From: Priapulus caudatus
Lineage: Eukaryota > Priapulida > Priapulimorpha > Priapulimorphida > Priapulidae
DNA: 55,228 nucleotides
Reading direction: 5' to 3'
Assembly: GCF_000485595.1 (NCBI RefSeq)
Contig: NW_014577179.1
Coordinates: 458,966 to 514,193 of the forward strand
Below the pieces are notes generated by a model. It was not told the DNA's origin, searched no databases, and worked only from the letters and a program-made list of their open reading frames with translations. The translations under genes and the position numbers were made by a program. This document shows, in pieces, positions 12,284-23,940 of the stretch (positions are counted from its first letter, which is position 1; the number at the start of each line of letters is the position of its first letter).

Positions 12284-13250
12284 CTAGTCTGCATATTTCT
12301 TAGTATAACGTTTTGAACGAGGGAGTGTTTTCATCTCCACCTCCTCGCTATTATGCACATTCTCTAGCGGATGTGCTCGCACTCTGTGGAGCATTTCATT
12401 CTCCATTTCTTCAGGGCGCACTGTCGGATATATGCGCTGCGGAACGAAGGGCGCGGTTGCATTAACGGGTTGCAATAGGGGTTGCACAGTGGGTTGGATG
12501 ATGGTATGAGTCGGTGTGGTACCGGTGAATGACTGGCATAGGCGTGGTCGGAGATGTGGTGGCGCACAGCAACAATATAACACGACAATCGCTATGACAG
12601 CGATGGCAACATAGATCACTATTTGATGCCACTGTATGTGTGCACTCTGAAAATTTTTCTGCGCTGCTTCACTCGTATCGAGAATCCTTCTGCTATTAAC
12701 TATGGCATCCTTAAGATGATCACATGCTATATCTAAATCATGTAATTCATACAGTTTAGGGGGCACTGTAGTCTGCGAAATGAGGTCTGTCTGTCACTAA
12801 ACAATCCTTGTACCCTCTAATATAATATATTTCAGACTCTGCCTGGCAGATGTTATGCGTTTCATGAAGGCACTTACGTACTAGGTTCGGTTCAGGGTAA
12901 AAATAACGTGTTTTATCTTGCGCAAATGCAACGTATTTCTTATCTAATATATAATACACGTGTGCCTGGGTGGCATTAATATATTGAGGTGCTGGCAATA
13001 TTTGGAAAATGTTAAAAATCTGACCGACATGTTTAAGTGGTAGAAACGTAAGTATATGGAAGGAATTCTGCACTGGTATTACTATGGTCTGTAATAAACT
13101 ATAGTAATACAAAATGGTTTCGTCTAATGCTTTCGGCATGGCAAGATAATTTGGGTTAACCTGCGTAATGCTCTGTAAAATACTTTTTAAATGCGTTGGT
13201 GGTACTAGTAAAATCGGTAACTTCCCCGTAAGACAGCTGGTTAATGTTCT
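12284..13250 (-). pseudogene. Broken env-like gene of an errantivirus/Gypsy-type LTR retroelement
   Basis: Two minus-strand open frames cover the membrane-proximal ectodomain (upstream of about 12760, extending back to about 13250) and the C-terminal part (12766-12284). The C-terminal part has a ~19-residue hydrophobic span at about 12565-12625 followed by a Cys triplet and a ~90-residue cytoplasmic tail. The pattern (conserved ectodomain with spaced Cys, a single transmembrane span near the end, a long tail) is that of insect errantivirus Env, related to baculovirus F proteins. The reading frame is broken near 12766 and again near 13250, and most of the N-terminal ectodomain is absent. No gag/pol or clear LTR is visible next to it, so this is an old, inactive remnant. 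Confidence 0.6.
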
Positions 13251-13276
13251 AAGTCCGCGACAATATTCGTGACGTC

Positions 13277-13443
13277 TTGTAAAGTCAACATCATCATATC
13301 AATTGCGGGCTGTAGTTTAATAATGGCTGCCGTCGTATTCACCGTACCGTACGTACCGTACCGTACCGTATCGTACGTAGTAGTAGGTTTTATCGTAGTG
13401 CACCTAACCAGCGAACACTACGCACTTAAGGTGGTACCCGTGG
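13277..13443. repeat. Chimeric repeat segment, inverted copy at 33612-33786
   Basis: About 165 bp matches the reverse complement of 33612-33786 at roughly 90% by eye. It includes a striking GTACC/GTACG-rich patch (13345-13380). One end belongs to the env-like sequence. The other end (the HYALKVVPVE-coding part) belongs to the unknown open frame near 33.6 kb. Confidence 0.75.
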
Positions 13444-13657
13444 AGATGAGGGTGGGGCGTCGACACCTCAACGATGTATATGGCCTAAAGGAAATGTCAT
13501 AGGGCCGAGGTTGACCATTTAAAAAAAGGACGGTGGCGGCCAGGCAAGTGGTGCGCATCGCAAATTGTTCTTGGTTAGCAACAGCGACCAGCGACGCGAG
13601 CACAATTCCCCATGTCAGAGCACCTTTATCATATGTTATATTTGCTCTTATGTGCAT
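13418..13657 (-). pseudogene. Env-like leader fragment with hydrophobic N-terminus
   Basis: A 79-codon minus-strand frame begins with a short N-terminal part and a hydrophobic stretch resembling a signal peptide, as expected at the start of an envelope protein. It stops within the chimeric repeat at 13443-13277, upstream of the env-like frames, so it is not continuous with them. The same leader-like sequence recurs in each unit of the satellite at 14484-15620. Assignment to env is inferred from position and hydrophobicity. Confidence 0.35.
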
Positions 13658-13800
13658 TTACATAAGGGAAAGGCCGCGGCGGGATGCGGCGGCCGAGGTG
13701 GAATTTTTTAGATTGGATTTTGCAAAGCACGTCTCCCTCGAGCATACCACTGCCCATTTTGAGCGCGAAAGATCGGTGGAGAAAAAATCATGTTGACTGG
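13555..13800. repeat. Isolated diverged satellite monomer
   Basis: Shares words with the 14484-15620 satellite in the same order: a GCGACCAGCGACGCGAGC-like part, ATGTGCATTTACATA, GGCGGGATGC, ATTTTTTAGATTGGATTTTGC, CCCATTTTGAGCGC, AAGATCGG. It overlaps the env-like leader and is separated from the main array by the piggyBac-like MITE. Confidence 0.6.
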
Positions 13801-13863
13801 CAAAGCAAACTGCATGCAGCACCCCCTTCGTACAACTCAGGATACTCAGGTGAATATACTTAA

Positions 13864-14462
13864 AGGGATACTAGACTCTAGGATTTTACTGCATACAACT
13901 GTACTTACTGTATAACAAATCGTCTATACCCACACGTACTTGTTACCAGATACCTAATTTAATTGTTATAATTAATTATACATCAACGCTACGAAATTTG
14001 AACGGCGTCATTGACACCCGCGACCGTGCTACCACCCTGAAAAAGTTGCGCCTTTCCCAATATATTTTGCACGTTACAGACCGAGGGCTAATCACAAAGG
14101 TGCAATTATATTTATACCTAAATGCTATTTAACCGAACGATGCTGATTTTAAGACAAATTTATCCATTATATAGCTGAAACTATATGTCGTTTATAAGAT
14201 ATTACAATCATTTTGCTTTTAAATTAATAAATAAGAAACACCCTCGTTCTGTAGCCCTTGGCTGAAAAGTCGTTTTACGCAACTTTTCAGATCGTGCGCG
14301 TTCAGTGGCGCCACCGTCGTTGTAATCAAACTGTAGTCGTTAGTTTTAAAACATGTTTTTAAAATATTTCTAATGGTGATTGAACCATGAAACATTTTAT
14401 GTAGTGTAATTTTAATCTAAATTAACTGAAAATAATCATAGAACTTAGAGTAAAGGATCCCT
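13864..14462. mobile_element. MITE with TTAA target duplication, piggyBac-like
   Basis: The 599-bp element is flanked by TTAA at 13860-13863 and 14463-14466. Ends read AGGGATACTAGACTCTAGG and, in reverse complement, AGGGATCCTTTACTCTAAG. A TTAA duplication is the hallmark of piggyBac elements. It has no coding capacity. Its right ~147 bp recurs at 17744-17886 and its left ~85 bp recurs, inverted, within 34428-34552. Confidence 0.65.
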
Positions 14463-14483
14463 TTAATAAATTTAACTCATACT

Positions 14484-15620
14484 CGGTATTATTAGCTCTT
14501 GATTTTATGTACATTAGCATGGGGGGAAATGTGGCGGGATGCTGCGACCAAAGTGATAATTTTAGAGCGAATTTTACCATGCACATCTCTTGCGAACATG
14601 CCCTGCCCATTTTGAACGCACAAGATCGGCCGAAGATATTTATCGTGGCTCCCAACGGCGACGAGCTACGGCAACGCCTCGTTTTTATGTACATTAACAT
14701 AGGGAAAGAATTGTGGCGGGATGCTGCGGCCAAAGTGAAAATTTTAGATCGGACTTTACCATGCACATCTCTCCCGGTGGCGGTGATACCACCTCTGTCT
14801 ATTTTGAGCGCATACGTTTGGCCGAATAATATTATCTCGACTAGAAACGCGACCAGTAACACGAGCGCCATTCCTATGTACATTAGCATATGGGGAAAAA
14901 GTGTGGCGGGATGCTACGGCCAAAGACTGCAAAGTAAACATTTTAGATAGGATTTTGCCATGCATATATCTCGAGGGCATGTCCCTGCCAATTTTGAACC
15001 TATAAAGATATAAATATATTCATCTTCGCTTGCAACACCGACGAGCGACGGCAACGCCATTTTATGTACAATTTATAACATTAGTATAGGGAAAGAATTG
15101 TGGCGGGATGCTGCGGCCAGAGTGAAAAATTTGAATGCATTTTCGGATTTGACCATGCAAATCACCCCCCCCCTGGCCTGTTTTAGCGTATAAGATCGGC
15201 CGAAAAAAATATTTTCATGTAGATTAGCATAATGAAACCGTGGCGCGATTATGCAAGCAAAGTGAATATTGTAGATCGGATTTTGCCATGCACACGTGCC
15301 GTCGGCCGGCCCGCCCGTGGCCAGCTTGAACTTATGACATCGGCCGAAGAAAATATCTTGACAGTCAACGGCGACGGACGTCCGAGTGCCATTTTCAAGT
15401 ACATTAGCATAGGGGGAACCGTACGTGGCGCGATGCTGCGAGCAAAGTGATTATTGTAGATCGGATTTTACCATGCACACGTGCCGTCGGCCTGCCCGTG
15501 GCCAGTTTGAACATACGAGATCGGCCGAGGAAAATTATCTTGGCAGTCAACGGCGACCGACGTCCGAGCGCCATTTTCATGTAGGGGGCCTACATTAGCA
15601 TAGGGGAACCGTGGATAACA
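14484..15620. repeat. ~180-bp satellite array, about six to seven units
   Basis: The landmark ATGTACATTAGCAT recurs at about 14507, 14687, 14876, 15064, 15217, 15400 and 15590, so most units are 180-190 bp with one shortened (~153 bp). Each is followed by GTGGCGGGATGCTGCG, a TTTTAGATCGGATTTTACCATGCA-like part, a CCCATTTTGAACGC-like part and GATCGGCCGAAGA. Units are clearly diverged from one another. On the minus strand, units encode a short hydrophobic leader similar to the env-like leader at 13657. Confidence 0.85.
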
Positions 15621-17066
15621 TAGATAGCGCGCGGACATGTCGGCGACGTGTCGCACAAAGGAAATGACGTAGTGCCGACATTAAAATCTCAGACCAAGGC
15701 AGTGACGCCACATTGAAGTAGGGAGGTCGCGAGTTGCGATGCGCAACCTCTGTAGGCATGCCACTCTCCTTTTTAATCATATACGCCAATTTTGGTGCCG
15801 TTACCAGAAAACCCACCATTTTTCACATATCTGCCCCACTACATATGAATAATAACAATATGTGAATAATAACAAATTTAATTCTTCACTTATTGCAACT
15901 GCTCGGCGCATTTACCTTCCATGCAACCCAGCATAGCTTACAGCGTCAGATCTCTGTCCGCGCATGCTACCGGTTAGTGTTAGTAATCAAAATGGCTCAA
16001 TGCTTTTATCTTTTTTTTTCTAACAAGGCATAGCTTACAGTGTACTGTCTCGGTACGCGCATCCCTAATATTAGCTAAAAGCATTGCTATTTTTTATAAG
16101 ATTAAATGTCGTTTTATACTAATGCGTACAGGCTGATCAACAACAATACATCGATTAGTAAAATATTCCAATAAAAAAAACGAAGCCTCCACTTATATTA
16201 TTCTTCCATTCCATTTCCCGAGCTTTATTGGAATTTCAAATAACTCATGTAACAATCACATATTATTCTGTCGACAATCATGTTTCGCAGCGAAATTGCA
16301 GCTATCACTAACAGGACAATGTCCTCGACTCGTCTCCTCTGCCTATCCCATAATATGTGTGAACCTCCTCAAGCACCATGTACTGGCCCACAGAAATGCA
16401 GCCCACGCAGTTTGTTAGAATAAACGTTCGCTGACGACTTCCCTAGTAATAACTAACACAGTCGTCCAAAAACGTTTTACCTGCAAAGCCATGTTCGTAT
16501 AACTTGGATACTGTATGGCCCCGCCATACGAGGTTAGTAATAATTCATTCTCAATCGTAGTTAAGCTATGCTTCTTCCTTTCACTGACCCTCAGTGCAAG
16601 GATTGTTTTAACTAGCCGAAAACAACCCAAAACCCTCATCCCGATAACTCCAGGTGTCGACTGGTCATCTCCCGACATTACAATACAACCTAGTAACATA
16701 CACCAATCACAGTAGCTTCACAATCGTTTCCACACTCTTTGCAGTTAACCAACACCTGACCTAGCTGGACAAAGAATGCGAAACAGAGCTCACACGCAAC
16801 GACTGGCAACGCTGCCAATAACTGCGTACTACGTAGGCAAGAAGTCACACCGGTATGTTAGTCTCTCTCGCTATTACACGGGGGTAAGCAAGAGCCACTG
16901 CAACATTTACTGGAATGATGGGACTGTGGACTGTGTAGCTGGTAGGTCATCATGCAGGATATCTGTCCAGTGACCAGTCACCGCAACTTGTTCACACATT
17001 GCAAAGAATCTCTCTTCTGCATGCAATTTGTCATAAAACGTTTCATTAATTATATATATACATATG
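15621..17066. other. No gene recognised
   Basis: Mixed sequence after the satellite. A word GCATAGCTTACAG occurs twice (near 15931 and 16029), suggesting a degraded duplication. A 94-codon minus-strand frame at 16699-16415 has no recognisable family. Confidence 0.4.
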
Positions 17067-17110
17067 TATCAGGAGTTAATGAGACAAATTTGTCTCATTA
17101 ACTCCTGATA
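17067..17110. repeat. Perfect 44-bp palindrome
   Basis: Centred between 17088 and 17089 (AAA|TTT), with 22-bp arms containing AGGAGTTAATGAGACAAAT and its exact complement. It is embedded in TATATA-rich sequence. It could extrude as a cruciform; no function is evident. Confidence 0.9.
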
Positions 17111-17504
17111 TGTATATATAATGCGTGTCTCTATATGCACATACTGCGGACTGAATAACACACTGGTGGCTGGCATGTCAGGCTACACTCCGGCTGGCTA
17201 CAACATAGGCATCAAGTGTTTTTCTCAGTAGTCCGTACCTTCGAGAACTCCAAGCACTAATTACGCACAAGAAACAAGGGGGCAGCAGAGTCACTGCACA
17301 TCTACGGTAAACAATCGCCATGGCGACGCTCTCGCAGCGCGAAAGTCAACCGCCATGGCAACGCCACTGCCCATCTACATGCATATGACAGTGACAAGTC
17401 CAAATGTTCATGTACAGACCTGTAGTGTACCACAGCGAGTGTGCACCTTTACACGTGTCAGCAAGCGTCTACACACAGTGCATAATGCATGCGTGTATGG
17501 TTGC
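17111..17504. other. No gene; two CCATGG-centred RFX-like sites
   Basis: ATCGCCATGGCGAC (17314-17327) and CGCCATGGCAAC (17351-17362) lie 37 bp apart and resemble X-box (RFX) sites. No exon is recognised nearby. Confidence 0.3.
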
Positions 17505-17886
17505 CCGGTGTACTCAGAAATAATTATTTTTAATTAATTATAAAATTATTGGCCTTTTACCCAATCAGAGGTCGTGCTACACATAATTTAACCACGAACA
17601 AACTACTTTTACCGTAGTAGAAATAATTCAACCGCGGTTAAATTATGGTCTTTTACCCAATCAGAGGCCTCGTTACACATAATTTAACTGCGTAAAATTA
17701 TTGCCCTTTACCCAATCAGAAGCCTTGTTACACATAACGTAAAGGGAGAGTTTACTCTAGGTTCTAGGGTTATTTTCAGCTAATTTAGGTTATAATTACG
17801 CTACATAAAAAGTTTCATGCTTCAATCACCATTAGAAATATTATTAAAAAATGTTTTAAAACTAACGACTACAGTTTGATTACAAC
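17505..17886. repeat. Compound dispersed repeat: CCAATCAGAGG units plus piggyBac-like MITE end
   Basis: A unit with TTTACCCAATCAGAGG and TTACACATAATTTAA words recurs three times (about 17553, 17650, 17703). It is followed by 143 bp homologous to the right end of the 13864-14462 MITE (17744-17886, beginning AGGGAGAGTTTACTCTAGG). The same combination occurs inverted at 34690-34428. Confidence 0.7.
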
Positions 17887-18311
17887 GACAGCATGGATGT
17901 GTGTGTGCGCGCGCGTGTGCGCGTGCAGGTATGCATATGCGGAGTGCGTGGGCACGCATAGGTGTGTGCGCGTGTGTCGAGCACGCTCATAAATGTCGCT
18001 ATTCCGCATAAATTCGCTTGATTTGTGATAATGCACGTGTAGCAAAAAATCGTCAATGCAGCCTCCGATACATCCTACCCCACATGGGCTTCTCACACTA
18101 ATTGGTTTCAATCTTTTTATGTAGAATACACAACACGCAATCGTATATCAATACTATCAAGAACGTGTACTTAACGTACTTAACTTAAAGTAAGCATACT
18201 TAATACGCTCTTGATACTACATGAGATAAATGAGACTCCATGCAGCTCATCAGGTCGAATATAGCGACATACCTGTCCAGTGTATCCTTAATAGCGATGT
18301 TGGCTTATGGA
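17887..18311. other. No gene recognised; GT/GC microsatellite
   Basis: A GT/GC-rich tract (about 17897-17985) followed by unique-looking sequence up to the left arm of the palindrome. Confidence 0.4.
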
Positions 18312-20095
18312 ACATCTTTGTTCATTCGATATACAGATTAATAGATTTTCGATTTCGCGTAAATTTGCATGTAGACGCGCATGGACTTAGTAATTTGTGC
18401 ACTCCAAACAGGCACATTGCTGTGTATGTTCCTATTTTAGATACCAACACAGTGACTATTATCTGTCCGTTTACATTTGGATTCTGTTCCTATTCAGGTT
18501 ATTTGGCGCCGTTTTTTTATTAAAATTACGGCCGTGTTTCCTGAGGCTACTTTAACGGAGACAATAACCCTTTAACCCAATAATTAATCTTAAGCCTAAA
18601 ACTCTACAACCCTCTAGCCATGTACCCTTAATACTAACCATAACCTTAACCACCGCTCCAACCCTAATTAAAATCAGCACTGAACTATAATATATACTAG
18701 GCAAATAACATGCCATATATAGTGTCGACAATTTCGCAAAAACCCTCTAGTCTACTATAGGCTTACGAAAATGAAATAGCATAATTCCGAATGTTGGTTT
18801 GTAAAATAATAACCGCCTTTATCTCTAACATTCACCCGATCCACGTTATTATCCCGATATATGTAAAATAGTCGCACGCGGTCATGCGCTTATTTAGCAT
18901 ATATATGCAGAATTGGTATTCGTCCACTGAAATAGCAACACATCTAAACTGATAAACGGCGCGGATAACAGTATACTGACTTACTGAGAGATCTTTGATG
19001 GCACGAACCCTATTATTGTCATACATAGACGACCACAGCCATGTCTAATAATAGCACCAGCTGCGATAAAGGACCGAGCGAACACAGAACGCCGTTGAAG
19101 ACTGAATACGGGCGCAGCGCATTTAAAATGCGCTTCAAAGTTCAAATAACGAAATTACGCGCGGTCTCCATGTGTTACAGAGGGAAGCCGGCGGCAATGA
19201 ATATATTAGGGAGGGGGGGCAGCCCACGCTTCTTCGCCGCCGCACACAATCGAGTTTATTTACGCAACGCGCCGTTCCAACAAGCCTCGCGGTCGGGAGC
19301 TCTCGCATATTTTACACCCCCGACATCGCGCATTCCTCGTCATTCCACGGTGCTGTGTGTATAATAAAATAGATAAAGGCAGCCGAAAACATATATATAT
19401 ATATATATACACGCGTGGAAGCATATCACGTCGTCGCAGCATCGTGACGCGTCGGTCCCGTGATCGCGCACGTCATCAGTGTTGAAACTTCCCATCGGAG
19501 TCGCTGCGGAGGAGTTGCGCATGCGCATGACGTCGCCTGCAGACTGCCGAACGTCGACTGGCCGAGTACAGGACGCGGCAACAACGATGACGACAGGGAC
19601 GCTTCAGCGCGCCCCACGTGCGACGTCGTACGATTTAATATAGCGGACAGATGCGAGTGACGTACTGCATGTATGCACGTCTGCGTGAGTCTGACCCAAC
19701 ACTGACACTCGACGATCGATCGCCAACAACCGCTAATACACCAACGCACCGCGCCAGTCCGATCTGCACTCGACATACGCCGCTGATAGAAACTCTGGTA
19801 GCATCTTCATAACGTTCACGAGCGCGTGTGTATTCCCTGCCCGTATTTCCCTCATTCGTAGATTGATTGACTGACGACCCGTCCCCGCGAGCGATCGGTG
19901 AGACAATGACAGAGTGGCTCTTGGCGAAAGTCTAGAGTCTAGGCTCGAGTACGTCGCGAGAGAGTGGGGTTTGACACGGCTTCGAATGCTCGTAGCAGCG
20001 CTAGCTATACCACGGCTTTATAGACGTCGGTGACGTTAGGTAGTTAGGTACCCTGGGGTTCAGCTGTTTTCCCCTTTTTTATTACGCTCGCTTCA
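18312..20095. repeat. Left arm of a large palindrome
   Basis: Runs colinear and inverted with 21541-23285. Matching words include GTTCATTCGATATA (18330), TTATTTGGCGCCGTTTTTTTA (18499), TGGTGCTATT/AATAGCACCA and TCTAGAGTCTAGGCTCGAGT (19931). Identity is high but with many substitutions and small indels, so the copies are diverged and this is not a simple assembly mirror. No coding frame is preserved in both arms. The arm holds a TGCGCATGCGCA (NRF1-like) site at 19516-19527. Confidence 0.85.
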
Positions 20096-20559
20096 CACAC
20101 GCACACACACAATATAAGCTCGCTTGCGCGCACGCTACATTGCTTCACTCTCACTGCTCCCCCGTTCTTTGCATTTGCCTTTGATTCAGCAGCGGCGCCG
20201 AGGCATATGCTTCGTGCTATGCGCTCTTTGTTGGCGAGCGCCGGCACTGGTGACGCGCGCGCGAGAGCGAGAGAGGCCTCTCACTAGAGCCAGACAGAGG
20301 CTAATTATTGTATGGATATTAGCTCCCCGTTGTGCGCGCTCGTGAAACACGAATCCCTCACTCGAAAATTATACCCTTGGGAGCACGGCGCAGTCTAAAG
20401 AGCGAAGACTCCATCGCAGTCATTCAAAACCTCGTAAAGTCCGGCGAGTCGATTTCAGCACTGCTTACAGCGACGTCGCCACGACATCGGCTGTAAGAGC
20501 GTTAAGCCGACGTCGCAGCTTAGAGAGGAGCCGTATGAGGCCAGTCTTGCGGGAGGCAG
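20096..20559. other. Palindrome spacer, first part; no gene recognised
   Basis: Unique-looking sequence with a short ACACAC tract at the arm edge. No coding exon is recognised. Confidence 0.4.
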
Positions 20560-20800
20560 GGAGCGCTGTGATGGGGCAGCGGTGCGGGCGGTAGAGGGCA
20601 CTTCGACGGGACAGCCATCCTGGCGGCAAAGGGCACTGTGGTGGGACAGCCATCCTGGCGGCAGGGGGCGATGTGATGAGGCAGCGATGCTGGCGGCAGG
20701 GGGCGCTATGACGGGACAGCCATGTAGGCGGCAGGGGGCGCTGTAACGGTGGCAGCCGTGCTGGCGGTAGGGGGCGCTGTGACGGTGGCAGCCGTTCGGG
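20560..20800. repeat. ~36-39-bp minisatellite with CTCF-like cores
   Basis: About seven imperfect units of the form GGGACAGCCATCCTGGCGGCAGGGGGCGCTGT. Four units contain AGGGGGCG (near 20664, 20699, 20734, 20770) and others the weaker AGAGGGC/AAAGGGC, all in the same orientation. It lies inside the spacer of the palindrome. Minus-strand Pro/Arg-rich frames over it are repeat artefacts. Confidence 0.8.
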
Positions 20801-21540
20801 CCGTGTACTCATCATAACAATCGTGCCGACAAGAGTAGTGTCACTGTATCTATATAATAATTTGAGTATTGTCCTTGTGTTTGTTCCTGCATAACTTCTA
20901 GGCGCGTGCACGAATCCGGCGTGAATTTTTCGTGCTTTATTCCTACGCATCAGGTTCGATTCTAATACTTTGTTTTTGTTATTTATTGGGTTAAATGTTT
21001 AAAAAAACCATATTTAGAAAATCTAATGGAAAATCTCCCTGGAAAACAAGCACGATTCAGTTCACTTCCGCTAGGTGCGCTGGCTGTAGACTTACAAACA
21101 CGCAACCACAGGGAAGTGGAAGAAGTGGCAGAACTAAGGGATACAGTAGTCGGCTACGTAACCTTGCAGTGGATTCGCCAGGGCACACGCGCTGGCTGTG
21201 GAATCAAGTCCTCCCCCGCCAGCACGCTCGCACTCAGCGCATATCTATCTATCAATCTATCTATTTTTCTATCTATCTATCTATCTATCTAGTACAACAC
21301 CATACCACACAGCACAGACGACAGACCTGCACAGCTGCACAGACGCACACGCACACGCACCCCCCACGCACACGCACAGACGCACCGCGCACCAGCGACA
21401 GCCCACACACCACATACGACACACACACACGACATCACGCACACGCCACCCCACACGACATCTCACCAGGCACACAACACCACACACCACCGACACACAC
21501 ACCCTAGTCTGTCTACGCACTAACACGCTCAAACGACGAA
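20801..21540. other. Palindrome spacer, second part; CTAT and CA/CACGC tracts
   Basis: Mixed sequence, then (CTAT)n at about 21241-21292 and a CA-rich tract with CACACGCAC words to about 21515. No gene is recognised. Confidence 0.5.
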
Positions 21541-23285
21541 GCGAGCGTAAAAAAAGGGAAAACAGCTGAACCCTAAGGGTACCTAACTACCTAACGTCAC
21601 GACGTCTATAAAGCTTGGTAAGCTAGCGCTGCTACAGCATTCGAAGCCGTGTCAAACCCCACTCTCTCGCGACGTACTCGAGCCTAGACTCTAGACTTTC
21701 GCCAAGACCACTCTGTCATTGTCTCCCCCGATCGCTCGCGGGCCGGGTCGTCAGTCAATCAATCTACGAATGAGGAAATACGGGCAGGGAATACACACCG
21801 CGCTCGTGAACGTTATGAGATGCTACCAGTTTCTATCAGCGGCGTATGTCGAGTGCATGCTCGGACTGGCGCGGTGCGTTGTGTTTAGCGGTTGTTGGCG
21901 ATCGATCGTCGGTGTCAGTGTTGGGTCAAACCACGCAGACGTGCATACATGCAGTACGTCACTCGCATCTGTCTCGCTATATTAAATCGTACGACGTCGC
22001 ACGTGGGCGCGCTGAAGCGTCCCTGTCGTCATATGTTGTTGCCGCGTCCTGTACTCGCCAGTCGACGTTCGCAGTCTGCGCGCGACGTCCATGCGCATGC
22101 GCAACTCCTCGCAGCGACTTCGCGATGGAAGTTTCAACACTGATGACGTGCGCGATCACGGACCGACGCGTCACGATGCGCACGACGTGATATGCTCACC
22201 ACGCGTGTATATATATAATATATATGTTTTCGGCTGGCTGTTTATCTATTTTATATATCACACAGCACCCGTGGAATGACGAGGATGCGCACGTCGGGGG
22301 TGCAAAATATGCGAGAGCTCCGACCGCGAGCTTGTTGGAACGCGCGCGTTGCGTAATAAAACTCGATTGTGTGCGCGGCGAAGAAGCGTGGCTGCCCCCC
22401 TCCCTAATAATTCATTGCCGCCGGCTTCCCTCTGTAACACATGGACACCGCGTATATTCGTTATTTGAAACTTTGAAGCGCATTTTAATGCGCTGCGCCG
22501 TATTCAGTCTTCAACGGCGTTCTGTGTTCGCATCGGTCCTTTATCGCAGCTGGTGCTATTATTAGACATGGCTGTGGTCGTCTATGTAACAATAATAGGG
22601 TTCGTGCCATCAAAGATCTTCAGTAAGGTCAGTATACTGTTATCGCGCGCCGTTTATCATTTAAGATATGTGTTGCTATTCAGAGGACGAATACCATTCT
22701 GCTATTATGGCTAATAGCGCATGACCGCGTGCGACTATTTTACATATATCGGCATAATAACGTGGATCGGGTGAATGTTAGAGATAAAGGCGGTTATTAA
22801 TTACAAACCAACATTCGGATTAGTATTTCATTTTCGTAAGCCTATATTAGACTAGAGGGTTTTTGCGAAATGTTCGACACTATATATGGCATGTATAGCC
22901 CTATATATATTATAGCTTCAGTGCTGATTTTAATTAGGGTGCGCGAGTGGTTAAGGTATTATGGTTATATTAAGGTACATGGCTAGAGGGTTTAAGTTTT
23001 AGCTTAGATTTATTATTGGGTTAAGGGTAATTGTCTCCTGTAAAGTAGCCTCAGGAAACACGGTCCGTAATTTTAATAAAAAAACGGCGCCAAATAACCT
23101 GAATAGGGAACAAAATCCAAATGTAAACGACAGATAATATCACTGTTTGGTATCTAAAAATAGCAACATACACCAGCAAGTGCCTGTTTTGAGTGCACAA
23201 ATACTAAGTCCATGCGCGTCTACATGCAATTTACGCGAAAATCGAAATACTATTAATCGGTATATCGAATGAACAGATGTTCGCA
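21541..23285. repeat. Right arm of a large palindrome
   Basis: Inverted partner of 18312-20095. Alignment starts at AAGCGAGCGTAAAAAAAGGG and continues until the sequence enters the N gap at 23286, so the outer end of this arm is not seen. The NRF1-like TGCGCATGCGCA (22092-22103) is conserved in both arms. Confidence 0.85.
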
Positions 23286-23940
23286 NNNNNNNNNNNNNNN
23301 NNNNNNNNNNNNNNNNNNNNNNNNNNNNNNNNNNNNNNNNNNNNNNNNNNNNNNNNNNNNNNNNNNNNNNNNNNNNNNNNNNNNNNNNNNNNNNNNNNNN
23401 NNNNNNNNNNNNNNNNNNNNNNNNNNNNNNNNNNNNNNNNNNNNNNNNNNNNNNNNNNNNNNNNNNNNNNNNNNNNNNNNNNNNNNNNNNNNNNNNNNNN
23501 NNNNNNNNNNNNNNNNNNNNNNNNNNNNNNNNNNNNNNNNNNNNNNNNNNNNNNNNNNNNNNNNNNNNNNNNNNNNNNNNNNNNNNNNNNNNNNNNNNNN
23601 NNNNNNNNNNNNNNNNNNNNNNNNNNNNNNNNNNNNNNNNNNNNNNNNNNNNNNNNNNNNNNNNNNNNNNNNNNNNNNNNNNNNNNNNNNNNNNNNNNNN
23701 NNNNNNNNNNNNNNNNNNNNNNNNNNNNNNNNNNNNNNNNNNNNNNNNNNNNNNNNNNNNNNNNNNNNNNNNNNNNNNNNNNNNNNNNNNNNNNNNNNNN
23801 NNNNNNNNNNNNNNNNNNNNNNNNNNNNNNNNNNNNNNNNNNNNNNNNNNNNNNNNNNNNNNNNNNNNNNNNNNNNNNNNNNNNNNNNNNNNNNNNNNNN
23901 NNNNNNNNNNNNNNNNNNNNNNNNNNNNNNNNNNNNNNNN
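23286..23940. other. Assembly gap (655 N)
   Basis: N run between the palindrome arm and a long GA tract. Both are hard to assemble, and unseen arm sequence or repeat is probably in the gap. Confidence 0.97.

Noticed and set aside
14316-17886. A 3.6-kb transposon bounded by ~147-bp inverted repeats
   Set aside because: The inverted repeats are better explained as ends of two separate TTAA-flanked MITE copies, one of which has both of its ends at 13864 and 14462.
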